Source: Neobacillus bataviensis (GTDB lineage Bacteria; Bacillota; Bacilli; Bacillales_B; DSM-18226). From it: a stretch of 64,000 nt of DNA. The translations under genes were made by a program, and so were the position numbers. The DNA is taken from the NCBI RefSeq assembly GCF_019969725.1, contig NZ_JAHXYW010000001.1:620001-684000 (forward strand), in the 5' to 3' direction. Below the pieces are notes generated by a model. The model worked only from the letters and a program-made list of their open reading frames with translations. It made no database searches and had not been told where the DNA came from. Positions 8,464 to 17,009 of the stretch are shown here, piece by piece; the stretch's first letter is position 1; every line of letters starts with the position of its first letter.

Positions 8464-9327
8464 CTATTCCTTGCTTTTATAATGAAATAAATTTATAGGA
8501 ACACCCTTGAATGCGAGTGACATTTCCCTAATTAAGTGTGAAACCACCAATTTACTGTTTGGAAGATTTCCATCTAGTAAAATACCCGCGACCGTTCCAC
8601 TGTGGGCGACAACGATTCCGCCCTGATAGCGATGGGCCAACTGATCTAATAGAGGAAAAACAGGCTTTGGCAATATTTTTTGATTCACCCGTGCACTGAG
8701 GGTTGCCGCCTCCGCAATATAAGTTATATTTTTTTCCTTAAACCCTTTTGTAACTAGATCAATAGCTTTAATAAATTGTTGTTGATCGTCTTGGCTGTAC
8801 TCTTTCGGAACTTCATTAAATTCTATTGTGTTGATCATTCCCCCAAGGTCGATACCAACGAGAATGAATGGGGGTAAGACACCAAAGCTTGCAATCAGCT
8901 GACCGTGAATATATTCATAGACCACGACTTCCTCATACATTACCCCATCGGTAGGCTCCACCTTTGCGGCAATCATCGAGATCATTTCATTGGTGAGCGG
9001 AAGACTATAGCTGTCAGCAATTGCTCTTAATGCAGCAACAATATCAGCCGAACTGCTGGCCATTCCCTTGCCTGCAGGAATATTGGAATGTATTTCGAGA
9101 TACCCGCCTCCTCTTATCCCAAAAAGTTGGAGTAACAATTCTCCCGCTTTCTTTGCTTTCATTTTGGAATTTACGACCCTTATCCGGGAAATGGCTGTGT
9201 CTGGAACAAATCTAGCCTCACTTTGTAAACTCGGGATGGGCAAAGTGATTAAAAACGGGCGCTCCTCCATAATTCCTTGGACTAATTCTCCAAATGTGCC
9301 ATTGCAGCTTCCTTTTCCTAGTTTCAT
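8464..9327 (-). CDS. pduX: L-threonine kinase PduX (GHMP kinase)
   Basis: ATP-dependent kinase making L-threonine O-3-phosphate, the substrate of CobD for the aminopropanol arm of the nucleotide loop. 287 aa with GHMP architecture: NGTFGELVQG near the N-terminus, the ATP loop IPAGKGMASSSADI at about residue 84, and a C-terminal GGIVVAHSGTVAG motif. TAGGAG lies 8 nt before the ATG, and cbiB is 19 bp upstream. The name rests on family features plus cobalamin context; another small-molecule GHMP kinase is unlikely here because cobD is in the same operon. Confidence 0.85.
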   Translation of the reverse strand: MKLGKGSCNGTFGELVQGIMEERPFLITLPIPSLQSEARFVPDTAISRIRVVNSKMKAKKAGELLLQLFGIRGGGYLEIHSNIPAGKGMASSSADIVAALRAIADSYSLPLTNEMISMIAAKVEPTDGVMYEEVVVYEYIHGQLIASFGVLPPFILVGIDLGGMINTIEFNEVPKEYSQDDQQQFIKAIDLVTKGFKEKNITYIAEAATLSARVNQKILPKPVFPLLDQLAHRYQGGIVVAHSGTVAGILLDGNLPNSKLVVSHLIREMSLAFKGVPINLFHYKSKE

Positions 9328-9346
9328 TGTTCAGGCTCCTATTCCC

Positions 9347-10315
9347 CTACTTCAAGCCCAGTTCCACTACTATCGAAAGGACCAAAAATAACACGACACA
9401 GATAATGGAGGTTGTTTTCATAACCGTTACTGTATGCAAAATATCATCTGCTTTGATTTTCCGTAATGGTTCACCCATCTTTGCCCGTTCAGAGGCTTTA
9501 CCGAAATAATAATTCGTTCCTCCAAGTTGTACTTGAAGCGCCCCTGCGATTGTCGCCTCTGGGTAACCGCTATTTGGACTCGGGTGAAGTCTGGCATCCC
9601 GTTTCATCATTCTCCATGCGCCTTGTACATCAAGACTTTTGATCGAACATGCAAGCAGCATTAATCCAACCGTTAACCGGGCAGGCAAATAGTTTAATAG
9701 ATCATCTAGTCGGGCCGAGGCCCAGCCTAAGTTTTGATATTTCTCATTCTTATATCCAACCATCGAATCTAGCGTATTAACCGCTCGGTACAACATTGCA
9801 AGCGGGGCACCCCCGATCAGGGCAAAGCATAACGGTGATATAATAGCATCGACAATGTTTTCGGCTACGGTTTCCACAGCCCCCCGTGAAATTTCACTTT
9901 CCTCAAGGTTTTCCGTATCTCTTCCGACAATCATTCCCAGACTATTTCGTGCAGCCCTTAAATCCTGATGTTTCAAGTGTCGGAATACTTCCAACCCTGC
10001 ATCAGCCAATCCTTTTGTCGCGATAGTTGTTGAAATTAACCAGATTTCCACAATGACAGCAAGAAAATGATTCAGCTGATTGAGTCCGTAAAGCAGCACA
10101 GTAACGATTAAATAGCTGCCGCCAGCAATCAGAATAGGAAATAAGAGTCCTGCCAGTTTCAAATACCTTTCCTTTACGGTGAAAGAACGAATGGCTTTTT
10201 CCAAAAGACTAATAGACTTCCCGATGATGACCACCGGATGTGGCAGCTTACGGGGGTCACCGATGATTCGATCAATAAGATAAGCAATAACAATATAAAT
10301 AGCATGAACTAACAT
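9347..10315 (-). CDS. cbiB: Adenosylcobinamide-phosphate synthase CbiB/CobD
   Basis: Integral membrane enzyme (322 aa, about 5 hydrophobic segments) that attaches aminopropanol phosphate to adenosylcobyrate. Family marks are AYLIDRIIGDPRKLPHPVV at the N-terminus, RGAVETVAENIVDAIISPL in the middle, the TLDSMVGYKNEKY segment, RLDDLLNYLPARLT, and PSPNSGYPEATIAGAL. It lies 7 bp after cbiZ, with GGAGGG 11 nt before the ATG. Its substrate comes from CobD (decarboxylase) encoded in the same string. Confidence 0.93.
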   Translation of the reverse strand: MLVHAIYIVIAYLIDRIIGDPRKLPHPVVIIGKSISLLEKAIRSFTVKERYLKLAGLLFPILIAGGSYLIVTVLLYGLNQLNHFLAVIVEIWLISTTIATKGLADAGLEVFRHLKHQDLRAARNSLGMIVGRDTENLEESEISRGAVETVAENIVDAIISPLCFALIGGAPLAMLYRAVNTLDSMVGYKNEKYQNLGWASARLDDLLNYLPARLTVGLMLLACSIKSLDVQGAWRMMKRDARLHPSPNSGYPEATIAGALQVQLGGTNYYFGKASERAKMGEPLRKIKADDILHTVTVMKTTSIICVVLFLVLSIVVELGLK

Positions 10316-10322
10316 CGAATTC

Positions 10323-11021
10323 TCAGCCCTCCTGATTCCTTACTGCTTCACATGTGGCCTCATAAACAAGGCAGCCGATCGTATTCCCAATGGTGGTGGC
10401 GGTACCGGCAAAAAGATGGGTTGGAAGATAGTCTGCTTGACTGGCAGCCAAGACAACCGAATCGGTGGTCGTTCCGGTAGCAAACTCTCCAGATTCCAAT
10501 TTTATTTGTAAATCTTGCAACGCTGCGGCCTTTGCCTCCGTTGCAGTGATAATTCCGTTAATCATCGCAGCTTCTGTCAGTCTGCCATCAATAAACAAAA
10601 AGGTGTTAATCGTTCCGCATTGGTACGCTGAATAGGACTTCCGCTTTCTTCCTGCCCTTTCTCGATTTCCTACACCTGCGGTGACACAGCAGACAATCCG
10701 AAACTCATCACCATATTCCTCGTGGATGGAGGCACAATGAATTTTAGCCGCTGTTTGTAAGCCTGCGGTCTGTTCCAACGGGTATTCCCATTCGATGATT
10801 TTTTGTTTCATTAGTAGAATGGGGTCATTGGAGGCATAGTCCAATGGGACCTGCCAATTGACAAAGTGGCTGACCTGTTGGAAGCCCCCGCCATGAACGG
10901 CACTACTGAAAGCAGCCAATCTCCGTGGGAACTCAAATAAGAGATGGTCGTCTTTTTTCACCATCGTTATTTCCGGCCATATTCTCGATGTAAACTGATT
11001 CTGCTTGCGAAATGGCTGCAC
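10323..11021 (-). CDS. cbiZ: Adenosylcobinamide amidohydrolase CbiZ
   Basis: Salvage enzyme that removes aminopropanol from adenosylcobinamide (or pseudo-cobamides), giving adenosylcobyrate that CbiB can reuse. Conserved blocks are SSAVHGGGF, CVTAGVGNRERAG, CGTINTFLFID, ATEAKAAALQD and ATGTTTDSVVLA. The open frame reaches ATG 11078, overlapping cobC by 35 bp. However, GAGGAG ends 6 nt before a GTG at 11021, downstream of the cobC stop, and this is the better start (about 232 aa). Its presence beside a full de novo pathway suggests remodelling of imported corrinoids to the native DMB form. Confidence 0.85.
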   Translation of the reverse strand: MQPFRKQNQFTSRIWPEITMVKKDDHLLFEFPRRLAAFSSAVHGGGFQQVSHFVNWQVPLDYASNDPILLMKQKIIEWEYPLEQTAGLQTAAKIHCASIHEEYGDEFRIVCCVTAGVGNRERAGRKRKSYSAYQCGTINTFLFIDGRLTEAAMINGIITATEAKAAALQDLQIKLESGEFATGTTTDSVVLAASQADYLPTHLFAGTATTIGNTIGCLVYEATCEAVRNQEG

Positions 11022-11043
11022 CTTTTTCTCCTCGCTCTTATCA

Positions 11044-11643
11044 CTAATTTGATATCGTAAACAACTTCGTCTGGTCATGCCACTCCATCACCATAGCTTT
11101 TCCGTGTCCGAGTCCTTCGACGTTCCAAAATTCGTTTGAATCACCTTTGACCCATTTACTTAGAAACCATCGAATGGGCCCTCCATGACTAACGATGACA
11201 ATCGTTCCAGCTAGTTTTTTAGTGGTTAAAAAGGTCTCCAACCAATCATCGACCCTTTTCCCCAACTGTAGCAGTGTCTCTCCATTTGGAGGAGCGACCA
11301 AATAGGGATTGCGGATCCACTTCTCGAGCCTTTCTGATTCTTTCTGCCTAATTTCTTCATAGGTCTTGCAGTCAAAATCACCGAAGTGTAATTCTCTAAG
11401 GGCAAATATCGGTATTGGTTTTAACTGAAATTCATTTCCAATCAACTGAGCACTTTCGACAGCCCTGATTAGATCACTAGTATAGATGGCAGAGATCGGT
11501 TGAGTTTCTGTCCTTCTTAAAATCTCGCTCAAGTTCTTTAGCTGCATCCGTCCCTGTTGATTTAATGCTGCATCATAATGTCCTAGATAACGTCTTTCTG
11601 CATTTTCATTCGTTTCACCGTGCCTGACTATAATGATTCTCAT
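11044..11643 (-). CDS. cobC: Alpha-ribazole phosphatase CobC (histidine phosphatase)
   Basis: Phosphoglycerate-mutase-like phosphatase, 199 aa, that dephosphorylates alpha-ribazole-5'-phosphate or the cobalamin-5'-phosphate product. The catalytic RHGE motif is at residues 6-9 (IIIVRHGETNENAERRYLG). The second conserved His is in IVIVSHGGPIRWFL. An upstream extension of the frame to 11823 lies inside cobS and is not used. The ATG at 11643 overlaps the cobS TGA (ATGGAATGAG), so translation is coupled. Genes for CobS, CobU and CobT in the same string support the assignment. Confidence 0.87.
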   Translation of the reverse strand: MRIIIVRHGETNENAERRYLGHYDAALNQQGRMQLKNLSEILRRTETQPISAIYTSDLIRAVESAQLIGNEFQLKPIPIFALRELHFGDFDCKTYEEIRQKESERLEKWIRNPYLVAPPNGETLLQLGKRVDDWLETFLTTKKLAGTIVIVSHGGPIRWFLSKWVKGDSNEFWNVEGLGHGKAMVMEWHDQTKLFTISN

Positions 11644-12383
11644 TCCATCAGCCTCCCAATCGCCAAGGCCAGAAATAGAGAGACACATTCGCTCCATTCC
11701 ACAATGGCACCATAGCAATCCCCTGTTAGCATGTTTAATTTCCGGTAAATGTTTAAAATAAACAGTAACGTCAGAAGGCTCGTCATGAATAACAACATAA
11801 TCCCGTTTAATCCTGCTGCCCAATAGCTAATCAGCAAAATCAAAATCAGATGGATCAACATAATAGGGTACGATAAAAAGGCTGATAGACCGGAACCAAG
11901 TCCTGACTCGTTTCGATACGGCCAGAATTTGATCGCACAAATGAGCAAAAATCGAGCCATCCATGGACTTAAAACAAGAATCAACGGCTCATGAATTTCA
12001 ACTACTTCATACACCGCGACGATTTTTCCTGCAATTAAGCAAATAGCAGCAATCACACCCATCGCACCCACGCGACTATCCTTCATGATTTCGAGCATTT
12101 GCTCACGGCTTCGATTGCTGCCCAATCCATCCGCTAAATCCATCCAGCCATCGATATGTAAACCACCTGTGATCCATATCCAGACGAGAACAATTAAAAA
12201 TGCATTAACAGGAGCCAGAAACAACTTTCCAAATCCAAGCATAGCCAGACATAGCAAGCCACCAATCAATAAACCGATCAACGGAAAATAAACGGGGCTT
12301 TTTTTCCAATCGGTATTTGAAACCTCTATCTTCGGAATGGGGATGCGCGTAAGGAACATCAGGGCTGCTAGGAACGCTTTCAT
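11640..12383 (-). CDS. cobS: Adenosylcobinamide-GDP ribazoletransferase CobS
   Basis: Membrane enzyme of 247 aa that joins alpha-ribazole (phosphate) with adenosylcobinamide-GDP. It starts MKAFLAALMFLTRIPIP and carries the metal-binding family block GGLHIDGWMDLADGLGSN, followed by REQMLEIMKDSRVGAMG. There are several hydrophobic helices. TAATG overlap with cobU upstream and a short overlap with cobC downstream show tight coupling. Confidence 0.93.
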   Translation of the reverse strand: MKAFLAALMFLTRIPIPKIEVSNTDWKKSPVYFPLIGLLIGGLLCLAMLGFGKLFLAPVNAFLIVLVWIWITGGLHIDGWMDLADGLGSNRSREQMLEIMKDSRVGAMGVIAAICLIAGKIVAVYEVVEIHEPLILVLSPWMARFLLICAIKFWPYRNESGLGSGLSAFLSYPIMLIHLILILLISYWAAGLNGIMLLFMTSLLTLLFILNIYRKLNMLTGDCYGAIVEWSECVSLFLALAIGRLME

Positions 12384-12919
12384 TACTTCAACCTCAGTGG
12401 CAGACCGGAAAAGACGGCGTAAGCTTCATTTGCTTCGGCTGCCACTAATTGATTGATTTTTCCTAGAACATCCTGAAAAAAACGCCCTAACGACGATAAA
12501 GCCACCCCGCCCAAACCGACCTCATTCGAAACGACTATGACATGCTGATGATTTTCTTGTACCCCCTTAATCCAGAGTTCCACTTCCTCTATTAAACTGG
12601 TTTTCTTGTTTTCTTCCTTCAGTTCCTGCTCTGTCAACCACATGCAATGATTGGCCAGCCACGAAGAAATACAATCAACTAAAATGACATCGTAGTCTTG
12701 ATAGACGGTTTGAACGGAAGTGAGTTCGTTCGGCTCTTCTAATACGCCCCATTCACTTGGGCGCCGCTTCTTATGACTATCGATTCTTTTTTCCATTTCT
12801 TGATCGGCTTGAACCCCGAACGCAACATAAAGGACTCGGCCTGCATGACTGAAGGCCAAGCGTTCGGCAAATTCACTCTTTCCAGAGCGAATTCCTCCAG
12901 TGACATAGGTTAAGGTCAT
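12383..12919 (-). CDS. cobU: Bifunctional adenosylcobinamide kinase/guanylyltransferase CobU
   Basis: 178-aa P-loop enzyme that phosphorylates adenosylcobinamide and transfers GMP to make AdoCbi-GDP. The P-loop GGIRSGKSEFAERLA is at the N-terminus, VDCISSWLANH is the Walker-B region, and SNEVGLGGVALSSLGRFF is the family motif. The ATG overlaps the cobD stop by 4 bp. Kinase activity on adenosylcobinamide would also serve salvage. Confidence 0.94.
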   Translation of the reverse strand: MTLTYVTGGIRSGKSEFAERLAFSHAGRVLYVAFGVQADQEMEKRIDSHKKRRPSEWGVLEEPNELTSVQTVYQDYDVILVDCISSWLANHCMWLTEQELKEENKKTSLIEEVELWIKGVQENHQHVIVVSNEVGLGGVALSSLGRFFQDVLGKINQLVAAEANEAYAVFSGLPLRLK

Positions 12920-14019
12920 GATGGTTTCCCCTCTTTGCTTACTTCAATTAAGGCTTGGATCAAGCATTGATTTTCCTCTTCGGTTCGAATCGCAATCCGA
13001 AAATCCTGATCTGATAGCCCCGGGTACATGGCACAGGAGCGTATTAAGATTCCTTTATGACCCATGCGCCACTGTAATTCAGCCGCCGTGATGTCAGCTT
13101 TTATCCTAACTAACAGAAAATTCGCTTGTCCCGGAAAAACCTTCCACCCAAGCTTCTCTTCAATTGCTAGTTTGACATAGCTTCTTTGCCCCTGAATCAG
13201 GGTAATCGTTGCTTCCTCGTATACCTTTTCGTCCAGGACCGCTTCACCAGCCAATAGGGCCATTTGGTTGACACTCCAATTTACTTGTTTCGCCTGCAGC
13301 TTTAAAATCAGGTTTGGATTGGCCACCATATACCCAAGCCGGAGACCAGGGATCGCATAGAACTTTGTCATCGAGCGAACCAGGATTACCTGTTTCCATC
13401 GTTTCAAATCTTTAAGAAGCATAATTTGTGTTTCGATCGGAAGAAAATCAATAAATGCCTCGTCTATGATCAAATATGTATTTGTCTTCTCTGCCTGTCC
13501 TGCCATCTCGACAAGTTCTTCCTTCGAATACGTGACACCAGTGGGATTGTTGGGATGTCCAACAAATACAAGATCGGTGTTCGCTATTAATTGTAGAATT
13601 TCCGATCGATCCGGCTTAAAATCATTTTCTTCCCTGCCAAACAATGGTTTGATGCATGCCCCAAAAGCTCTAGCAAGCTGTTCGTATTCCGAAAAGCATG
13701 GATAGATGACTCCCACTGTCTCAGGCTGCAAGCCTAAAATCGTAAGAGCGATACACTCTGCTGCCCCATTTCCAATTAAAATCTGTTCTGGTGAAACGGA
13801 GTGCTTTTCCGCCAGTTTTTGTTTGAGAACACGATGGGCGGGATCGGGATAATGGACGATTGACTCCAGCTGCTCCTTTATCAACTCCATTACCCTAGGA
13901 GGTGGACCGAGTGGATTGATATTCGCACTGAAATCTAATAGCTGAGCAGAATCTTTACCAAACAACTGTCGGGCCGTCAGTAAATCGCCGCCATGTCCAA
14001 ATTTTTCAATATAGACCAT
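12916..14019 (-). CDS. cobD: Threonine-phosphate decarboxylase CobD (PLP, class I/II)
   Basis: HisC-like PLP enzyme of 367 aa that decarboxylates L-threonine-O-3-phosphate to (R)-1-aminopropan-2-ol phosphate. It has the N-terminal HGGDLLTARQLFG and DFSANINPLGPP, the GNGAAECIAL cofactor loop, DEAFIDFLP, and the PLP-lysine region RSMTKFYAIPGLRLGYMVA. Context separates it from HisC: pduX makes its substrate and cbiB uses its product, both in the same operon. The start overlaps the cobO stop (TAATG). Confidence 0.92.
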   Translation of the reverse strand: MVYIEKFGHGGDLLTARQLFGKDSAQLLDFSANINPLGPPPRVMELIKEQLESIVHYPDPAHRVLKQKLAEKHSVSPEQILIGNGAAECIALTILGLQPETVGVIYPCFSEYEQLARAFGACIKPLFGREENDFKPDRSEILQLIANTDLVFVGHPNNPTGVTYSKEELVEMAGQAEKTNTYLIIDEAFIDFLPIETQIMLLKDLKRWKQVILVRSMTKFYAIPGLRLGYMVANPNLILKLQAKQVNWSVNQMALLAGEAVLDEKVYEEATITLIQGQRSYVKLAIEEKLGWKVFPGQANFLLVRIKADITAAELQWRMGHKGILIRSCAMYPGLSDQDFRIAIRTEEENQCLIQALIEVSKEGKPS

Positions 14020-14576
14020 TAAAACTCAATTCCCTTCACGGCAGGAATTCCTTCGTTATAATAATGCTTAACGGGCCTCATTTCGGTTACTAAATCCGCA
14101 CAAGCGATGATTTCCTCTTTTGCTGACCGTCCGGTAATCACTAAATGCATCCCCTTAGGGCGCTGCTGAATCAACTCTATTACTTCTGTAAACGGAAGAA
14201 CATCGTCTATCGGGAATTTATCAATCGCGAGCACATTATTTAGTTCATCTAAAATGACAACATCATAGCCGCCAAACTGTACCTTTTCTTTTGTAAAAGC
14301 CCACGCTGTTTTGAGGGCTTCCCGATGTTCCTCCGGTGTTTTCGTCCACGTAAAGCCGACTCCTGTCTGCACGATTTCAATCCCCAATTTTCCGAACGTA
14401 ATTTTTTCCCCATATGTTCGATCAGGCGATTTGATAAATTGAATCATCAGCACCCGTTTTCCCCGGCCGGAGGCACGAACTGCGAGCCCAAGGGCTGCCG
14501 TCGTTTTCCCTTTTCCATCACCGGTATAAACTAATGTAAGACCGCGCTTTGCTTTGTTTTCTGTTACCTCTTCCAT
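14019..14576 (-). CDS. cobO: Corrinoid adenosyltransferase CobO/BtuR type
   Basis: ATP:co(I)rrinoid adenosyltransferase of about 185 aa that forms the Co-C bond to 5'-deoxyadenosyl. The P-loop VYTGDGKGKTTAALGLAVR is followed by GRGKRVLMIQFIK, and Walker B is VVILDELNNVLA. GAGGAG lies 8 nt before the ATG at 14576; the in-frame GTG at 14585 overlaps that ribosome site, so I prefer 14576. In the B. megaterium cobI operon the homologue (btuR) is the last gene; here it is in the middle of the longer string. Confidence 0.92.
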   Translation of the reverse strand: MEEVTENKAKRGLTLVYTGDGKGKTTAALGLAVRASGRGKRVLMIQFIKSPDRTYGEKITFGKLGIEIVQTGVGFTWTKTPEEHREALKTAWAFTKEKVQFGGYDVVILDELNNVLAIDKFPIDDVLPFTEVIELIQQRPKGMHLVITGRSAKEEIIACADLVTEMRPVKHYYNEGIPAVKGIEF

Positions 14577-14591
14577 CCGATTCACTCCTCG

Positions 14592-15161
14592 TTACAACCA
14601 GACTGTTTTTTCTTCAAAGGATGTCCGGGCCGGCACCTTTGCCTTTTTTATTACTTCTGGATCGGGATAACCGATAAACAAATTTCCGATTATTTTCTTG
14701 TTTTCGGGTGAGCCAATAAACTCATACATTCGTTGGTCACGAACAAGTCCGACGCCCCTTGTCCGCCAGACCAGACCTAATCCTAATTCTTTGGCGGCAA
14801 GCCACATCGAATGGATCGCACAGCATACGGCATATTCATTATCGGCAGATGCCTCTTCATCTTCTTGAACGATGTCAGCGGTAACGACAATATGGACCGG
14901 AGTGGTTTTTAGTACCTTTAAGGAGCTTTCGATTAAATTTGGTTTGGTTGGAAAGCGTTCCTGTAGATATTCATAGGCCAACGCTTCATAGCGTTTTTTT
15001 GCTTCGCCTTTAATCACATAAAAGCTCCATGGCTCCCGCATCCGGTCATTCGGTGCCCAAGTCGCTGCTTCTAATAAGGTGTGAATTTTTTCGTCTTCGA
15101 CCTCTCGAGCCGTATAATCACGGATCGCTCTTCGATTTTTGATTTCCGCAATAATCGACAT
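14592..15161 (-). CDS. Nitroreductase-family flavoprotein in the cobalamin operon
   Basis: 189-aa FMN-dependent nitroreductase-fold protein. RRAIRDYTAREV at the N-terminus and APNDRMREPWSFYV form the flavin pocket. DNEYAVCCAIHSMWLAAKEL and GLGLVWRTRG follow, then IGNLFIGYPDPE near the C-terminus. It is distinct from bluB, lacking the GGSHVLGR block. It sits 1 bp after sumT and before cobO. A reasonable inference is reduction of Co(II) corrinoid to Co(I) for adenosylation, or another redox step of the pathway, but nothing in the sequence proves this; a general nitroreductase is the alternative. Confidence 0.8.
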   Translation of the reverse strand: MSIIAEIKNRRAIRDYTAREVEDEKIHTLLEAATWAPNDRMREPWSFYVIKGEAKKRYEALAYEYLQERFPTKPNLIESSLKVLKTTPVHIVVTADIVQEDEEASADNEYAVCCAIHSMWLAAKELGLGLVWRTRGVGLVRDQRMYEFIGSPENKKIIGNLFIGYPDPEVIKKAKVPARTSFEEKTVWL

Positions 15162-15162
15162 C

Positions 15163-15948
15163 TTAGTCCCTCCCTACTCCTACCTCTTGCTTTTCTTCTG
15201 CTTCTTGAAACCATCGTAATTTCTCGCGCAGGCCGACCACATCACCCACTAGAACAATCGCCGGATGAGTAATCCCATCTTCAAGGGCCCGTGCTTCGAT
15301 ATCCTTTAAACTTCCAGTCACCGTCTTCTGCTTGGCCGTCGTCCCCCATTGGATGATGGCGGCTTTCGTATCAGGGCTTTTTCCGTTTTCAATTAATTTC
15401 GAAACAATATAGGGTAAATTCCCAATACCCATATAAAAGGCAATCGTATCGATTCCTTGAGCGAGGGCTGGCCAATTTAATTGATCCTCATCCTTTTCCG
15501 CTCGGCAGTGGCCAGTGACGATCGCGAAGGAGGAAGCATAATCACGGTGGGTCACAGGAATACCGGCATAAGCAGGTGCTGCAATACCAGATGTAATCCC
15601 CGGCACCATTTCATAGCAAATCCCATGTTCTGCTAGAATTTCCGCTTCTTCACCGACACGGCCAAAAATACAAGGATCGCCTCCTTTTAATCTCGTAACC
15701 GTCTTGCCCTGACTTGCTTTTTCAACTAATAGCTGGTGAATTTGATCTTGAATGATCTGATGTCTTCCTGGCTGTTTGCCACAAAAAATGAGCTCTGCCT
15801 CCGCCTTGGCATATTTCAGCAGTTCCTCATTTACTAAGCGGTCATATAAAATCACATCCGCCTGCTGGATACACTCCATCCCATAAACCGTAATCAGCTT
15901 AGGATCTCCCGGTCCAGCACCAACAAGATACACTTTTCCATTTGTCAT
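15163..15948 (-). CDS. cobA: Uroporphyrinogen-III C-methyltransferase (SUMT)
   Basis: SAM-dependent enzyme of 261 aa that methylates uroporphyrinogen III at C2 and C7 to precorrin-2, the branch point to sirohaem and cobalamin. It has the tetrapyrrole methylase motifs VGAGPGDPKLIT, RLKGGDPCIFGRVGEEAE and GITSGIAAPAYAGIPVTHR. AAAGGAG lies 7 nt upstream of the ATG. No HemD domain is fused. Its product feeds SirC and CbiL, encoded further upstream in the same string. Confidence 0.93.
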   Translation of the reverse strand: MTNGKVYLVGAGPGDPKLITVYGMECIQQADVILYDRLVNEELLKYAKAEAELIFCGKQPGRHQIIQDQIHQLLVEKASQGKTVTRLKGGDPCIFGRVGEEAEILAEHGICYEMVPGITSGIAAPAYAGIPVTHRDYASSFAIVTGHCRAEKDEDQLNWPALAQGIDTIAFYMGIGNLPYIVSKLIENGKSPDTKAAIIQWGTTAKQKTVTGSLKDIEARALEDGITHPAIVLVGDVVGLREKLRWFQEAEEKQEVGVGRD

Positions 15949-15968
15949 CTTCTCGCTCCTTTCCTACA

Positions 15969-17009
15969 TTATTCATTTGAAATTCCAGCCGATGCAAAGG
16001 TGGCCATTTCTTTCAGCATTAAGGCCGCTGATTGTAAGATAGGAAATGCTACTGCTGCCCCGCTTCCTTCACCCAGCCGCAAATCTAAATCAAGGAGTGG
16101 CTTCTTGCCTAATAACTGCAGCGCAATTTCATGTCCTGGCTCGACGGAACGATGGCCGACAATCATATACTCCGCTGCTGTCTCACAGATTTCTCTTGCC
16201 AATAGAGCAGCGATTGTGCAAATAAATCCATCTACCAATATCGGGATTCGGTTCCGCGCGGCGGAGAGCATTGCACCCGTCATCCCGGCAATTTCCAAAC
16301 CGCCAATTTTTGCTAAGATATCGATGGGATCCTTCCGGTTAGGGTTTCTTTCCTTTAGTGCCCGTGTGATGACCTCTTGTTTATGACGAATTTTTTCTGG
16401 TGCAATCCCTGTTCCTCGGCCAACAAGAGTACCGATGTCCAGTCCGCTTAAAACCGCGGCAATCGCACTGCTTGGCGTCGTATTGCCGATCCCCATTTCA
16501 CCAACAATTAGGCATTTGATTCCCTGTTGAATCATCTGTTCCGCCCGTTCATAACCAACAGCGATGGCTTGTTCGGCCTCTTCTCTTGTCATTGCATCCT
16601 GCTGGCAAAAATTGTTGGTACCATAGCGAATTTTCCGATTCACAAACCCGTCAGCCTCAATATCTGCAGCCACACCGATATCGACGACTTCAAACATGGC
16701 TCCGATTTGCCGGCTAAAGACATTGATGGCCGCACCGCTGTTTAAAAAGTTCATGACCATTTGCACGGTTACTTCCTGCGGGAATGCGGACACCCCTTCT
16801 TCGACTACGCCATGATCAGCGGCAAATACGATCACACCGGGCGGTGACACGACCGGGAAGGCTTCAGATGTCATTTCCGACAGATGAATGGCTAATTCCT
16901 CTAATCTCCCCAAACTGCCCGGAGGTTTGGTTAACGTATCGATATACGCACGAACTTGCTGTCCCATTTCTCTATCAAGAGGCTGGATTGCTGTTTTTAC
17001 GCTATTCAT
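15969..17009 (-). CDS. cobT: Nicotinate-nucleotide:DMB phosphoribosyltransferase CobT
   Basis: 346-aa enzyme that converts DMB and nicotinate mononucleotide to alpha-ribazole-5'-phosphate. Conserved blocks are TKPPGSLGRLEELA, AADHGVVEEGVSAFPQEVT, GEMGIGNTTPSSAIAA, and the C-terminal LRLGEGSGAAVAFPIL with the catalytic glutamate. The ATG overlaps the cbiP stop by 4 bp. Together with bluB, cobU, cobS and cobC it forms the nucleotide-loop half of the operon. Confidence 0.94.
   Translation of the reverse strand: MNSVKTAIQPLDREMGQQVRAYIDTLTKPPGSLGRLEELAIHLSEMTSEAFPVVSPPGVIVFAADHGVVEEGVSAFPQEVTVQMVMNFLNSGAAINVFSRQIGAMFEVVDIGVAADIEADGFVNRKIRYGTNNFCQQDAMTREEAEQAIAVGYERAEQMIQQGIKCLIVGEMGIGNTTPSSAIAAVLSGLDIGTLVGRGTGIAPEKIRHKQEVITRALKERNPNRKDPIDILAKIGGLEIAGMTGAMLSAARNRIPILVDGFICTIAALLAREICETAAEYMIVGHRSVEPGHEIALQLLGKKPLLDLDLRLGEGSGAAVAFPILQSAALMLKEMATFASAGISNE

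Noticed and set aside
11021..11078. Upstream ATG start of cbiZ
   Set aside because: It overlaps cobC by 35 bp with a poor ribosome site, whereas GAGGAG stands 6 nt before the GTG at 11021.
11643..11823. 60-codon N-terminal extension of cobC
   Set aside because: It is entirely inside cobS, and the phosphatase family starts at the RHGE-proximal Met, which has the coupled ATGA-type start.
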